64,000 nt of DNA from Rana temporaria. Its lineage: Eukaryota; Chordata; Amphibia; Anura; Ranidae. The DNA is taken from NCBI RefSeq assembly GCF_905171775.1, contig NC_053490.1:16597752-16661751 (forward strand). Direction: 5' to 3'. The translations under genes were made by a program, and so were the position numbers. Of the stretch, positions 33,209-43,918 are shown piece after piece (within the stretch, counting starts at the first letter, position 1; each line of letters opens with the position of its first letter). Below the pieces are notes generated by a model, which was given only the letters and a program-made list of their open reading frames with translations, was not told where the DNA came from and did no database searches.

Positions 33209-34215
33209 CCACTTAACGCCCGCCGCACGACTATTTACTTCCGCAAAATGGCACGGACAGGCAGAAGGGCGTATATATACGTCCTTGCCTTTGTGCGGGT
33301 CGGGGGTCCGTTCGGGACCCCCCCCCCCCCCGCTGCGTGCGGCGGGCGGATTCCCTCGGGTAGCGATCCGGGACGATGGCGCGGCTATTCGTTTATAGCC
33401 GCTCCGTCGCGATCGCTCCCCGGAACTGAAGAACGGGGAGAGCCGCGTGTAAACACGGCTTCCCCGTGCTTCACTGTGGCGGCGCATCGATCGTGTCATC
33501 CCCTTTATAGGGGAGACACAATCGATGACATCAGACCTACAGCCACACCCCCCTACTATTGTAAACACACACTAGGTGAACACTAACTCCTACAGCGCCA
33601 CCTGTGGTTAACTCCCAAACTGCAACTGTCATTTTCACAATAAAGAATGCAATTCAAATGCATGTTTTGCTGTGAAAATGACAATGGTCCCAAAAATGTG
33701 TCAAAATTGTCCGAAGTGTCCACCATAATGTCGCAGTCACGAAAAAAATCGCTAATCGACGCCATTAGTAGTAAAAAAAAAAAAAAAAAAAATAATAAAA
33801 ATGCAATAAAAATATCCCCTATTTTGTAAACGCTATAAATTTTGCGCAAACCAATCAATAAACGCTTATTGCGATTTTTTTACCAAAATTAGGTAGAAGA
33901 ATACGTATCGGCCTAAACTGAGGAAAATTTTTTTTTATATATGTTTTTGGGGATATTTATTACAGCAAAAAGTAAAAAATATTGAATTTTTTTCAAAATT
34001 GTTGCTCTATTTTTGTTTATAGCGCAAAAAATAAAAACCGCAGAGGTGATCAAATACCACCAAATGAAAGCTCTATTTGTGGGGAAAAAAGGACGCCAAA
34101 TTTTGTTTGGGAGCCACGTCGCACGACCGCGCAATTGTCTGTTAAAGCGACGCAGTGCCGAATCGCAAAACCTGGCCTGGGCATTTAGCTGCCTAAAGGT
34201 CCGGGTCTTAAGTGG
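33209..34215 (-). mobile_element. Complete TTAA-type element (T3), inserted in the hAT transposase gene
   Basis: The element begins CCACTTAACG and ends CTTAAGTGG, with TTAA duplicated at 33205-33208 and 34216-34219. At 1007 bp it is a full-length family member in reverse orientation relative to 42882-43914. It includes CTTTATA (33503-33509) and TGACATCA (33526-33533), the inverse of the CRE/TATA block. TTAA specificity suggests mobilisation by a piggyBac- or Kolobok-type enzyme; no transposase is present. Confidence 0.9.
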
Positions 34216-34268
34216 TTAAATGACGCGGGGCGTTCAAGCTCCTCCGTTCCTCCACTCGCCATGACCAT
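34216..34268 (-). pseudogene. hAT transposase N-terminus
   Basis: On the minus strand from an ATG near 34262-34268: MASGGTEELERPASFK. It rejoins SPV-stop-EHFGF at 33204 when the TTAA element and one TTAA copy are removed, which restores the reading frame across the site. Confidence 0.8.
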
Positions 34269-34403
34269 GCTGTGTGTGGACTGAACATGCACACAACTTT
34301 TTTTTCCAGAAATCAATCCGCGGATCACACGTGTGCGGTTCGAAACAATATCTTCGGTTCGGATCGCAGATCAATGACAATCCGTTGCACCACTAATTAT
34401 GAT

Positions 34404-34560
34404 TGTATCTTCACAGAATTGTCATACTAAAAGCTCAATTCACTTGGTTAAGGATCTTTATTTAGACTGTGGCTATTATTACATTTTATTGGACTTTAAA
34501 TGTAACTTTAAAATAAGAATCCTTATTCTGGTATCTGGGCTTTGTGAATTGAGCTTATGG
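34404..34560. repeat. Foldback around 'aagctcaattcac'
   Basis: 'aaagctcaattcac' at about 34431 and 'gtgaattgagctta' at about 34545 are inverted, with a further inner pair. A small unclassified MITE. No coding potential. Confidence 0.5.
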
Positions 34561-36509
34561 TGTTGACGTTCCTGTAGAGGTATATTTTTATTTTGTCTTA
34601 ATGGAAATGCCATGTATCCTGCCAATTTGAGGGAGTCTTGTCTTTGTGTCTTGATGGAATTTTCTTATAGTGTGTTGATGAAGAAGGGTGAGATTGTCTC
34701 TCTGGGAAAGTGGTGGATCTTGTTTTGGTGTGGACAACGATCACAATTGTGCCTTCATGTAATTCCCATACATGGTGTTGATATTGAGGAACATTTTGTT
34801 GAGTAGGGCTTTGCTTGGAAGTGTTAGACATTGTGTTGATGTATAGGGCTGTGTCTTCAAAAAAGTGTTCGACATTGTGTTATTGTTTGTGTAGAGTTGT
34901 GTTTTTTCATGGAAATGTTTGAACATTGTGTTTTGTTGAAATCTATAGTTGTGTATCCATGGGAGTTATGGTTAATGTGGAGAGATAGGCCCGGATTCAC
35001 AAAGCACTTGCGCGGACGTATCTCGAGATACGCCGTGTGAGTGCAAATATGCGCCGGACTCAGAAACTAAGATACGCCTGAAACTAGGCTTCATCCGACC
35101 GACGTAACTTGCCTACACCGGCGTAGAGTGGGCGCATATTTACGCTGGACGTATTTGGCGCTCCCATTGATTTTCTATTCACATATGCAAATGAGGGAGA
35201 TACGCCGATTCACGAACGTACGTCCGTCCGACGCAGTGCGCGTAAAGTCATACGTCCGGCGTAAAGTTATGCCCCATAAAGGAGGTGTAACTCGGCAGCA
35301 TCCATGCAAAGGGCTGCACCAGGGAACACAAGCCGACATGTATTACGTAGGACGTGAATATGACTAGGCGTAGGTTACGTTCACGCCGTAGGCAGTGATC
35401 CGACGTATCTTAGGCAGTTGTTCCAACGTGATTGTGAGCATGTGCACTGAGATGCGCCCACTGGACGGCACTTGCGCAGTTGGCGATACGTATCTGTCTG
35501 GCACTCGGCCCATCATTTGCATGGGGTCACGCCTCATCAGCATGGCTCACGCCCACTACCACTTACGCCGACTTGCGCCTGAGAAACCCAGCGCAGATTT
35601 GGGAGGAAGTGCTTTGTGAATTCAGTGCTTGCCTCCTCTGCGCTGCGTCAGCATAGCGTAAAGGAGATACGCTACGGCGGCATAAATATGCGCCAGTGTC
35701 TGTAAATCCGGGCCATAGTGTTTTTTTGTTTTCTTGGCAGCATTTGGTATTGTCTTAATATTGGGCGTATAGTTGTCTTAATTGAAATGGTTAGACACTG
35801 TGTTGATGTTGCGGTATAGATTTGTGTCTTCTTGGAAGTGTTTTGGACATTATGTTGAAGTGTATGGTTGTGTATTTATGGACGTGATGGCCATTGTATT
35901 AATGCTAAAGCACAGGGTTACGTGTTCATGGAAGTCTTGGACATTGCGTTAAGTGTAGAATTGTGTGTTCACAGAAATGTGTGTTGATGTTGAGGTATAG
36001 AATTGCGTCTTTGTGGAAGTGTTTGGACATTATGTTGAAGTGTATGGTTGTGTCTTCATAGAAGTCATGGCCATTGTATTGGTGTTGACGTGTAGGGGTT
36101 ATGTGTTTATGGAAGTCTTGGACATTGTGTTGATGAGGTGTAGAGTCATGTGTTCATGGAAGTGCTTGTTGTGTTGATCTTGAGGTATAAAGTTGCGTCT
36201 TCATGGAAGTGTTTGGGCATTATGTTGAAGTGTATGGTTGTGTCTTCATAGAAGTGATGGTCAGTGTATTGGTGTTGAAGTGTGTGGTTATGTGTTGATG
36301 TTGAAATATAGGGATATGTGTTCATGGAAGTTTTGGATGTTCTGTTCATGAGGTGTAGAGTCGTGTGTTCGTGGAAGTGTTCGGCATTGTGTTAATGTTG
36401 AGGTATAGAGTTGTGTCTTCATGAAAATGTCAGACATTGTGTTGATACAGAGGAGGATGACAGTTGTGGCTCCATGGAAGTGTGGGACAGTATCTTGATA
36501 TCGATTAGC
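34561..36509 (+). repeat. Degenerate tandem array 'ttgatgttgaggtatagagttgtgtcttcatggaagtg'
   Basis: Loosely conserved units of about 60-100 bp combining 'gttgaggtatag(ag)ttgtgtcttcatggaagtgttt' and 'ggacattgtgttgatgt'. Best seen at 35790-36480; the array resumes at 37669-37900 beyond a hAT insertion and is interrupted by a Harbinger-like copy at 34988-35714. No coding frame survives. Confidence 0.75.
34988..35714. mobile_element. Harbinger-like hairpin-string element, copy F
   Basis: The termini GGCCCGGATTCAC / GTAAATCCGGGCC are flanked by a 3-bp duplication ATA (34985-34987 and 35715-35717). Inserted in the tandem array. Confidence 0.88.
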
Positions 36510-36517
36510 GTATGAAT

Positions 36518-37660
36518 TAGAGGTCGACCGATACAGGTTTTTCTCTGGCCGATGCCGATATTTTGAAATCGGGGCGGCCGATATTTTAGGCCGATTTTAA
36601 TTTTTTTGGTGGCACTGACTCGTGGCACTGGATGCCACTAATAGGCACTGGAAGATGGCACCAGCAGAAGGCACTGATTGGCAGGTGGCACTTATTGGAA
36701 CTTGCAGGTTGCACTGGATGGCACTGAAAGATGGTACTAGCAGATGGCACTGATTGGCAGATGGCACTGGTTGGCACTGGCAGATGGCACAGAGTGGCAC
36801 TAACAGGTGACACTGGCAATTGGCACTGACTGGCAGGTGGCACTAATTGGCACTGGATGGCAATAGTTAGCACTGGCAGATGGCACTGGTTGGCATTGGC
36901 AGGTGGCACCGATGGCTTTAGTTGGCACTGGATGGAAGGTGGCACTGGTATTGGCACTGGATGGTGGCACTGGTATTGGCACTGGATGGTGGCACTGGAT
37001 AGAAGGTGGCACTGGTATTGGCACTGGATAGAAGGTGGCACTCGTATTGGCACTGGATAGAAGGTGGCACTCGTATTGGCACTGGATGGTGGCACTGGAT
37101 AGAAGTTGGCACTGGATAGAAGGTGGCACTGGTATTGGCACTGGATGGTGGCACTGGTATTGGCACTGGATAGAAGGTGGCACTGGTATTGGCACTGGCA
37201 GGTGGCATTGGCAGATGGCACTGGACGGCAAGTGGCACTTATTGGCACTGGCAGGGGGCACTGGGCACTTATTGGCACTAGACACCCACCCCCCTCCTCA
37301 GTACAGACCCCCCCCTCAGTACAGACCCCCCCCCCACTGTAGTACAGACACCAGAGTGGTGTCTGTCCCACGAGCGCGGGCCCCTCCTCCTCTGTGGGTG
37401 TAAACAGAGAGGAGGGCTGCCGCGCTGGGTGTACCAAGATGGCCGAAGCTCCGGAGCTAAGCCGAAGCCGCGGCCTTTCCTGATGCTGTGACCGTGGCGG
37501 CAATCCGTGGATTGCCGCCGCGGTCACAGCATCAGGAAAGGCCGCGGCTTCGGCCTAGCTCCGGAGCCGCGCCACCGCTAGTGGCCATGTTAAATATCGG
37601 CCAAATTTGGATAAAAATCGGCCGATTTCTCCAAAATGGCCAAATATCGGTCGACCTCTA
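36518..37660 (+). mobile_element. hAT non-autonomous element 'TAGAGGTCGACCGATA', copy 2
   Basis: TAGAGGTCGACCGATA at the left and its exact inverse TATCGGTCGACCTCTA at the right. A perfect 8-bp duplication GTATGAAT lies at 36510-36517 and 37661-37668. The interior has an expanded 'ggcactggtattggcactggatagaaggt' tandem region (36930-37200) and a GC-rich palindrome centred near 37505 ('gcggcaatccgtggattgccgc'). Noncoding. Confidence 0.95.
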
Positions 37661-38018
37661 GTATGAATGTGTATCCATGAAAGTGATGGTCTTCATGTTG
37701 GTGTGGAAGAGAATGCCAATTGCATCTTCATGAAGGTGCAAGACGTGGTGTGACGCATGTGTCTTCATCGTGATGATGTGAAAATGTCAATAGTTGCCTC
37801 TTTATGGTGGTGTCAGGTGTTGTGCTGGCCTGGAGCAGGTTTATGATTGTCTTTATAATAGTGTTGGGCAGTGGGGAAAAAAATGTTGGTGTCTTCATGT
37901 CACGTTGGTGTTTTCAATTAAGCTTTGACAAAAAAAAAATAAGCTGATGTGATGCTGCTCCAGTTTTAGTAAATCAAACCTATTGTGTTGTGTTGTGTGG
38001 AGCTGACCATAGTGACAT

Positions 38019-39043
38019 TAAAGCGGCGTTCCACCCAAAAATTTAACTTCTGCTATTCGGAACCCTCCCCTCCTCCGGTGTCACATTTTGGTACCTTTCA
38101 GGGGGAGGAGGGAGCAGATACCTGTGTAATCCAGGTATTTGCTTCCACTTCCAGACATAGGTTTCCTCGGCGACCTACGCCACATCCGGCGCCTACTTCG
38201 TCCCCCCGCTGTCTTCTGGGAGACACACAGGTCCCAGACGACAACACTCGCGCATGTGCAGTAGGGAACCAGGAAGTGAAGCCTGCTCTCACTGAGCCCA
38301 ATCCTCCTTCATTTCGTGTCTCACCCACTCCCCTCCCAGACGCTGCAGGTCAAAGGGGGAGGTTTCCAGGAACAGCGGGAGCGCTGCTAATGCAGAAAAC
38401 AGAGGGCGGGGTTAGGTGTGGTCGGGTGACGCGTTCGAAATTGGGTTAACATGCACGCACTTTGACCACGCAGTCTCTAAAAAAGAGAGGCGAAGGACTA
38501 ACGGGGCTGGTTGAGCGGGCTAGATCCTCTCACTCCCTTATAGGGAGTCCCTCTGCCCCGTTGGGCTTCAAAGCGGAGCAGGTAGGGCGGGCTGTGTGGG
38601 AGGACCCCGTCACGCACCCGCCATTGCCACCCGGGGCATGGAGAAAGATGGCAAATTGCCTTTGGAGGGGGCCTGCCTACTCCCAACTCCTGCAGTCCGG
38701 CTCCTCTCTCGAGTACACGCACAAAATACACTTTAAAAAAAAAAAAGTGTGGTCGGGTGTCGATTGACCAGCTATAGGCTTGAGAATCGGCAGTGACAAT
38801 GTTGATAGCCACACCCCCTGCAACATCTTCTCACATGTGATAATGACAACTCTACCCTGTATTCAGAAGCAGTGGAGCAGCGTTGTCACACCATCAAGGG
38901 AAGCTGCATCAGGTAAACTCCACTGGCAGGATGAATAGGTATTTGTGGGGCTTTGCAGGAAATGCTTGGTGCAGATACAACTATTAATATGTACTGCAGC
39001 ACTTTTTTTTTTTTTAATGGAAGGTCAGAGTTCTGCTTTAAGC
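38019..39043 (+). mobile_element. TTAA-type MITE 'AAGCGGCGTTCCACCC'
   Basis: The left end TTAAAGCGGCGTTCCACCCA and right end GTCAGAGTTCTGCTTTAA are imperfect inverted repeats with TTAA at the edges. A roughly 1-kb noncoding body. Related termini occur at 4566. Confidence 0.6.
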
Positions 39044-39531
39044 AGGAAGCCACGTGTAGGTCACTGCTGACGTTCTGTCATCTCCTCTAACTTAAGGAAC
39101 TCTCTGACCAAGGAGGTACAACAAGTATAGCATGAATCTCCCAAACACAGGAAGTTGCTAAGGGAAGTTCAGACAATGAGGGACATTTATAGATGCCAAC
39201 ACAGGAGGATCTTCTCCAGACTTCCCTTTTCTGGACTTTTACGTCTAATGAGTATTTGCGTGTCACCAGTGCAGTTTGCACCCCTACATTATATACAGAC
39301 TGCATAGAGGCACTTCTCTTGTCCTGTATGCCGGGTGTAATTCTCAGTATCTGTTCTTATTCTGTATGTATGGACTTTGCACAGTACCACTTCCCTTGTC
39401 CTGTATGCCGGGCATCCTTGTCGGTGTCTGAGTACTCGTTATGTATGAACAGTACTACTTCTGTTTATCATGAATATAGTTCTATGTATTTTATTCTTTA
39501 TAAAAGCTGCACAGTACCACTTCTTTAGTTA
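39044..39531. other. Intronic sequence with three diverged direct repeats
   Basis: A unit containing 'cacttctcttgtcctgtatgccggg', 'cacttcccttgtcctgtatgccggg' and 'cacttctttag' recurs at about 39310, 39386 and 39518 at roughly 75-130-bp spacing. No coding, RNA or transposon terminus seen. Confidence 0.5.
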
Positions 39532-40464
39532 CCGTATTTATCAGCGTATAACGCGCACCCCAAGCTTAGAAGGGGAAGTTTAAGAAAAAAACTTGCATTT
39601 TGGATGCCTTGTCCGGCGTCCGTCTGCGGCCTTGTGCGTGGTCCGTCCAGCCTTGTCGGTGTCCGTCTGCTGTCTTGCCTGGCATCCATCGGCGGCCTTG
39701 TCCGGCGTCCGTCTGCGGCCTTGCGCGGGGTCCGTCCAGCCTTGTTGGTGTCCGTCTGCTGTCTTGCCCGCCGTCCATTGGCGGTCTTGTCCGGTGTCCG
39801 TCTGCTCTCTTGCCCGGCGTCGCGTCGTCGCGTCCATCGGCAGGCCTTGTCCGGTGTCCGTCTGCCGGGGGTTGCAGCGTTGTGTGTTTAAGTTTGGCGC
39901 CTTGGTCGAGCTGTGCAGAGCCGGATTTCCGGTGTGTTCGGCTCCTCTCGTGTGGCTGCGGGCGGAGCCGAGCGTGGACAGGCCTAGCCGAGCCTAGCCG
40001 AGTGCCCTGTACACTCAGCTCGGTCTTTGTCGGCGGCGCTCTGAGACAGCGAGGATCGGCGTATAGCGCTCACCCACGATTTTGGCCTTTGCGCGGGGTC
40101 CGTCCAGCCGTGTCGGTCTGCTGTCTTGCCCGGTGGCCTTGTCCGGCGTCCGTCTGCGGCCTTGCGTGGGGTCCGTCCAGCCTTGTCGGTGTCCGTCTGC
40201 TGTCTTGCCCGGCGTCGCGTCCATCGGCGGCCTTGTCCGGTGTCCGTCTGCCGGGGGTTGCAGCGTTGTGTGTTTGAGTTTGGCGCCTCGGTCGAGCTGT
40301 GCAGAGCCGGATTTCCGGTGTGTTTGGCTCCTCTCGCGTGGCTGCTCGGCTCAGTCTTTGTCGGCGGCGCTCTGAGACAGCGAGGATCGGCGTATAACGC
40401 GCACCCACGATTTTCCCCTGATTTTAAGGGGAAAAAAGTGCGCGTTATACGCCGATAAATAGGG
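39532..40464. mobile_element. TA-flanked 'CCGTATTTATC' element, copy U2, internally duplicated
   Basis: Left CCGTATTTATCAGCGTATAA after TA (39530-39531); right ...GATAAATAGGG then TA (40465-40466). The interior 'gtccgtctgcggccttgcgcggggtccgtccagccttgtcgg' is tandemly repeated, and a block of about 350 bp (39710-40060) recurs at 40080-40400. Noncoding. Confidence 0.7.
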
Positions 40465-40599
40465 TATGTTTGAATGAATTCCTACTATCACTTTTTATTG
40501 ATCCATTGACCAGGTTTACCTTTTATTGTTTTACTTTACTGCAAGGTGGATTTGGTTTTAATTCAAGTCCGTTTAAATCGCTAGAAAAAAGGCTCGATT

Positions 40600-40815
40600 T
40601 AAATCATAATTTTTAAGGAGCAACTGTCATCTCTGTCCCGCAGCTGCTCCTCCTCTGACCCGCTCTTGTCTCACGAATGCCCTATTCACTTTAATGGGGA
40701 AGCTGGTGATGCGGCAGTGACACAACAAAGTGAGGGACGTGGTGGCAGCAGGTGAGTGGATGCCCACTAACAGGCGCTGCCATGATGGATCTGAAATGAC
40801 AGGTGCTCTTTAAAT
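40600..40815. mobile_element. Small MITE 'TTTAAGGAGCAACTGTCA'
   Basis: The left end TTTAAGGAGCAACTGTCATC and right end GAAATGACAGGTGCTCTTTAAA are inverted repeats. Noncoding, about 215 bp. Confidence 0.6.
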
Positions 40816-40852
40816 GTAAGGACTCATTCTTGTTGGTAGTTAGAATATTTAA

Positions 40853-41200
40853 CCACTTCAATACCGGGCATTTTCACCCCCTTCCTGCCCAGACCAATTT
40901 TTAGTTTTCAGCGCTGTCGCAATTTGAATGACAATTGCGCGGTCATGCAACATTGTACTAAAATGAATCCCCCCCCCTACATAAATAGAGCTTTTTTTTG
41001 TGGTATTTGATCACCTCTGCGGTTTTGAAAAAAACACAATATATTTTTTTTATTGTGACTGAGACTGACATATCGAACACTTTTGACACATTTTTCTGAC
41101 CATTCACATTTATACAGCGATCAGTGCTGTAAATATGCACTGATTACTGTGTAAATGTGACTGGCAGGGAAGGGCTTAACACTAGGGGGCGATCAAGAGG
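40853..41200. mobile_element. TTAA-type element, short subfamily (T8)
   Basis: TTAA at 40849-40852 and 41201-41204 bound a 348-bp element beginning CCACTTCAAT and ending CAAGAGG. It keeps the 'tgtggtatttgatcacctctgcgg' block of the family but not the CRE/TATA part. Confidence 0.8.
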
Positions 41201-41343
41201 TTAAATGTGTGTCCTAGGGAGGGATTCTAACTGTGGGTGCAGGGGACTGACTGGGGGAGGTGACTGATCGGTGTTCCTATTCGGGCTGCAACTAACGATT
41301 ATTTTCATAATCGATTAGTTAGCCGAGTTGGCTAATAATAGCC

Positions 41344-41344
41344 T

Positions 41345-41392
<48 letters not shown>
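41344..41392. repeat. (TA)n microsatellite
   Basis: Uninterrupted AT dinucleotide run of about 45 bp. Confidence 0.95.
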
Positions 41393-41398
<6 letters not shown>

Positions 41399-41470
41399 TC
41401 TTTTTTTTGGGGGGGGGTCAATTTGTTGTTGGGCAGATTACAAAACACAAATTGCCGCAAAAACACATTA

Positions 41471-41715
41471 CCGTATTTATCGGCGTATACCACGCACTTT
41501 TTTGCCCTGATTTTCAAAATCGTGGGTGCGTGGTATACGCCGATACCCGCTTTCCCACACCGAGTTTTGAATACTGCGCCGACATATACCGAGCGCAGTA
41601 CACTCGGGTATAGTCGGGCAGTCTTGGCTCCTTCCGCGCTCACGTCCTGGACGTACAGGACGTCAGCGCGAGAGTTGCCGACAATACACGAGTGTACTGC
41701 GCTCTGTATGAATTG
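41471..41715. mobile_element. TA-flanked element, truncated copy U3
   Basis: The left end is CCGTATTTATCGGCGTATAC after TA. The interior shares 'gccgagttttgaatactgcg' and the nearby 'acaggacgtcagcgc' block with U4 (44886-45433). No right terminus, so truncated. Confidence 0.6.
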
Positions 41716-41754
41716 AAGAAAAAAACTTACTTATTTAGAAAAAAAAATTATCAA

Positions 41755-41994
41755 AAAAAAATAAAAACGTAATTTTTTTAAAAAATGTCGGCCTTTTTTT
41801 AGTTGTTGGGCACAAAATAAAAATCGCAGAGGTGATCAAATACCACCAAAAGAAAGCTCTATTTGTGGGAACAAAATGATAAAAATTTCAATTGGGGTAC
41901 AGTGTAGCATGACCGCGCAATTGTCATTCAAATTGCGACAGTGCTGAAAATTGGCTTGGGCAGGAAGGTGCGTAAGTGCCTGGTATGGAAGTGG
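41755..41994. mobile_element. TTAA-type element fragment (T9)
   Basis: It holds the blocks 'gcagaggtgatcaaatacca' and 'tttcaattggggtacagtgt', and ends GAAGTGG with TTAA at 41995-41998. The left end is lost. Confidence 0.65.
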
Positions 41995-42057
41995 TTAATC
42001 AATTTTATATCCAACCTGCTTTATGGTCTATTGTGTTAGATGGTTGGCAGCCTTTTT

Positions 42058-42173
42058 GTACTCTCTCTGTCTCACTCTCACTCTCTCGTTCTCGTTCTCT
42101 CTCTCTCTCTCTCTCTCGTTCTCTCGTTCTCTCGTTCTCTCGTTCTCTCGTTCTCTCGTTCTCTCTCGTTCTC

Positions 42174-42257
<84 letters not shown>
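42058..42257 (+). repeat. (CT)n / (CTCTCGTT)n microsatellite next to a splice acceptor
   Basis: About 200 bp of C/T repeats, beginning with CTCGTT variants and ending with about 80 bp of pure CT, stopping 24 bp before the acceptor AG at 42280-42281. It therefore extends the polypyrimidine tract of the exon at 42282. Confidence 0.95.
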
Positions 42258-42260
<3 letters not shown>

Positions 42261-42281
42261 TCTCTTGGTTTGGTTCCACAG

Positions 42282-42516
42282 GTGCCTGCAGAGCTACATC
42301 CCACCGCAGAGCCTGACCCTTTCCTGCCCGGTATGCCGTCAGACTTCCATCCTTCCAGAACGGGGGGTGTCCGCCCTGCAGAACAACTTCTTCATCACAA
42401 ACCTCATGGAGGTTCTCCAGCGCAGCCCGGAGAGCGGCCGCCAGGAGCAAAGCGTGCTGCCAGGAGAGGGGCACCCCTCTGGTACCTCACTTTCCTGCCC
42501 CAACCACCAGGGCAAG
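42282..42516 (+). CDS. TRIM3: TRIM3 coding exon 2 (rest of RING, linker, first B-box ligands)
   Basis: Acceptor ttccacAG, donor AAG|GTAGGT. The first base completes Arg38; 78 codons follow. It supplies RING ligands C39, C53 and C56 (SCPVCRQTSILPE), completing the C3HC4 finger that recruits the E2 enzyme. It then encodes LQNNFFITNLMEVLQ, a variable linker (residues about 88-105), and SCPNHQGK with B-box ligands C110 and H113. The ALQNNFFI motif is a hallmark of the TRIM2/TRIM3 pair. The exon ends in phase 0. Confidence 0.96.
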
Positions 42517-42605
42517 GTAGGTGCAGCGCCTTCTGCAGATCTAACGTAGAAAAACGTTCTCTCTTCCTCCTCCGGTCACTGAGTCTGTTCCCTGTCCCCC
42601 TGCAG

Positions 42606-42757
42606 ACCATGGAGTATTACTGCGGACCCTGCGAGACCGCCATGTGTGTAGAATGCACGGAGGGAGAACACCGAGAGCATTGCACTGTCCCGCTGAAAGA
42701 CGTTCTAGAGCAGCACAAAGCGTCGCTCCGCAGCCAGCTGGACAACATCAAGGGCAG
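42606..42757 (+). CDS. TRIM3: TRIM3 coding exon 3 (B-box 2, start of coiled coil)
   Basis: Acceptor ccctgcAG, donor CAG|GTAATT; only 89 bp of intron separate it from the previous exon. Fifty codons plus two bases. Zinc ligands C122, C125, C130, C133, H138 and H141 with C110/H113 from the preceding exon match the B-box 2 spacing. VPLKDVLEQHKASLRSQL begins the coiled coil used for dimerisation in TRIM proteins. Confidence 0.96.
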
Positions 42758-42881
42758 GTAATTGCGGAGGGTGCTCGGGTCATCTCTCTGGTGGGCTGTG
42801 CCTGAGGTAGAGCCGCCATGTTTGGAGGCAGCAGGATTTATCTCATAAACCTATTCACAGAAAGGTCTGTTGCTTCATTAA

Positions 42882-43914
42882 CCACTTAAGCTCCGGACCA
42901 TTTTGTTGCTAAATGCCCAGGCCAGGTTTTGCGATTCGGCACTGCGTCGCTTTAACAGACAATTGCGCGGTCGTGCGACGTGGCTCCCAAACAAAATTGG
43001 CGTCCTTTTTTCCCCACAAATAGAGCTTTATTTTGGTGGTATTTGATCACCTCTGCGGTTTTTATTTTTTGCGCTATAAACAAAAATAGAGCGACAATTT
43101 TGAAAAAAATGCAATATTTTTTACTTTTTGCTATAATAAATATCCCCCAAAAACATATATAAAATTTTTTTTTGTTCCTCAGTTTAGGCCGATACGTATT
43201 CTTCTACCTATTTTTGGTAAAAAAAATCGCAATAAGTGTTTATCGATTGGTTTGCGCAAAATTTATAGCGTTTACAAAATAGGGGATAGTTTTTTTGCAT
43301 TTTTATTAATTTTTTTTTTTTTACTACTATTGGCGGCATTCAGCGATTTTTTTTCGTGACTGCGACATTATGGCGGACACTTCGGACAATTTTGACACAT
43401 TTTTGGGACCATTGTCATTTTCACAGCAAAAAATGCATTTAAATTGCAGTGTTTATTGTGAAAATGACAGTTGCAGTTTGGGAGTTAACCACAGGGGGCG
43501 CTGTAGGAGTTAGGGTTCACCTAGTGTGTGTTTACAACTGTAGGGGGGTGTGGCTGTAGGACTGACGTCATCGATCGAGTCTCCCTATAAAAGGGATCAC
43601 TCGATCGATGCAGCCGCCACAGTGAAGCACGGGGAAGCCGTGTTTACATACGGCTCTCCCCGTTCTTCAGCTCCAGGGAGCGATCGCAACGGGGCGGCTA
43701 TTTGTTTAAACAAATAGCCGCGCCGTCGTCCCGGATCGCTCCCCGCGGGGAGCCGCGCCGTCGTCCCGGATCGCTCCCCGCGGGAATCCGCCCGCAGCGG
43801 GGGGGTCCCGATCGGACCCCCGACCTGCGGAAAGGCGGGGACGTATATATACGCCCATCAAACTGTACGTGCCATTCTGTGGACGTAAATAGACGTGCGG
43901 CGGGCGTTAAGTGG
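42882..43914 (+). mobile_element. Complete TTAA-type element (T4)
   Basis: It begins CCACTTAAGC, ends GTTAAGTGG, with TTAA at 42878-42881 and 43915-43918. Length 1033 bp. It contains TGACGTCA (43563-43570), 15 bp, then TATAAAAG (43586-43593), framed by inverted ATCGATCGAGT / ACTCGATCGAT. A 35-bp direct duplication sits at about 43720-43790. Located in TRIM3 intron 4. Confidence 0.92.
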
Positions 43915-43918
43915 TTAA

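Larger units (their letters stand above)
32734..34395 (-). mobile_element. hAT transposon remnant with BED-finger transposase and 8-bp TSD
   Basis: The termini TAGGGGTGCAACGG / CCGTTGCACCACTA are flanked by the perfect 8-bp duplication ATTATGAT (32726-32733 and 34396-34403). The minus-strand gene begins at 34268 and is cut by a TTAA element (33209-34215). Only the transposase N-terminus survives; the catalytic C-terminal part is deleted at the left side. Confidence 0.92.
26564..42281 (+). other. TRIM3: TRIM3 intron (15.7 kb) between the two RING exons
   Basis: It runs from donor GTAAGTG to acceptor ttccacAG. It is filled with two hAT copies, a CR1 LINE, a hAT transposase relic, TTAA and TA elements, a degenerate tandem array and a CT microsatellite, each listed separately. 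The interval 26564-27079 has no recognised feature apart from A/T-rich sequence resembling the 34-37 kb tandem array. Confidence 0.9.

Noticed and set aside
36586..37527. 313-residue Cys/Pro-rich minus-strand frame
   Set aside because: It lies within a hAT non-autonomous element and translates the 'ggcactgg' tandem units.
42028..42474. Minus-strand Arg/Glu frame overlapping a TRIM3 exon
   Set aside because: Read-through of the CT microsatellite and antisense of the exon.
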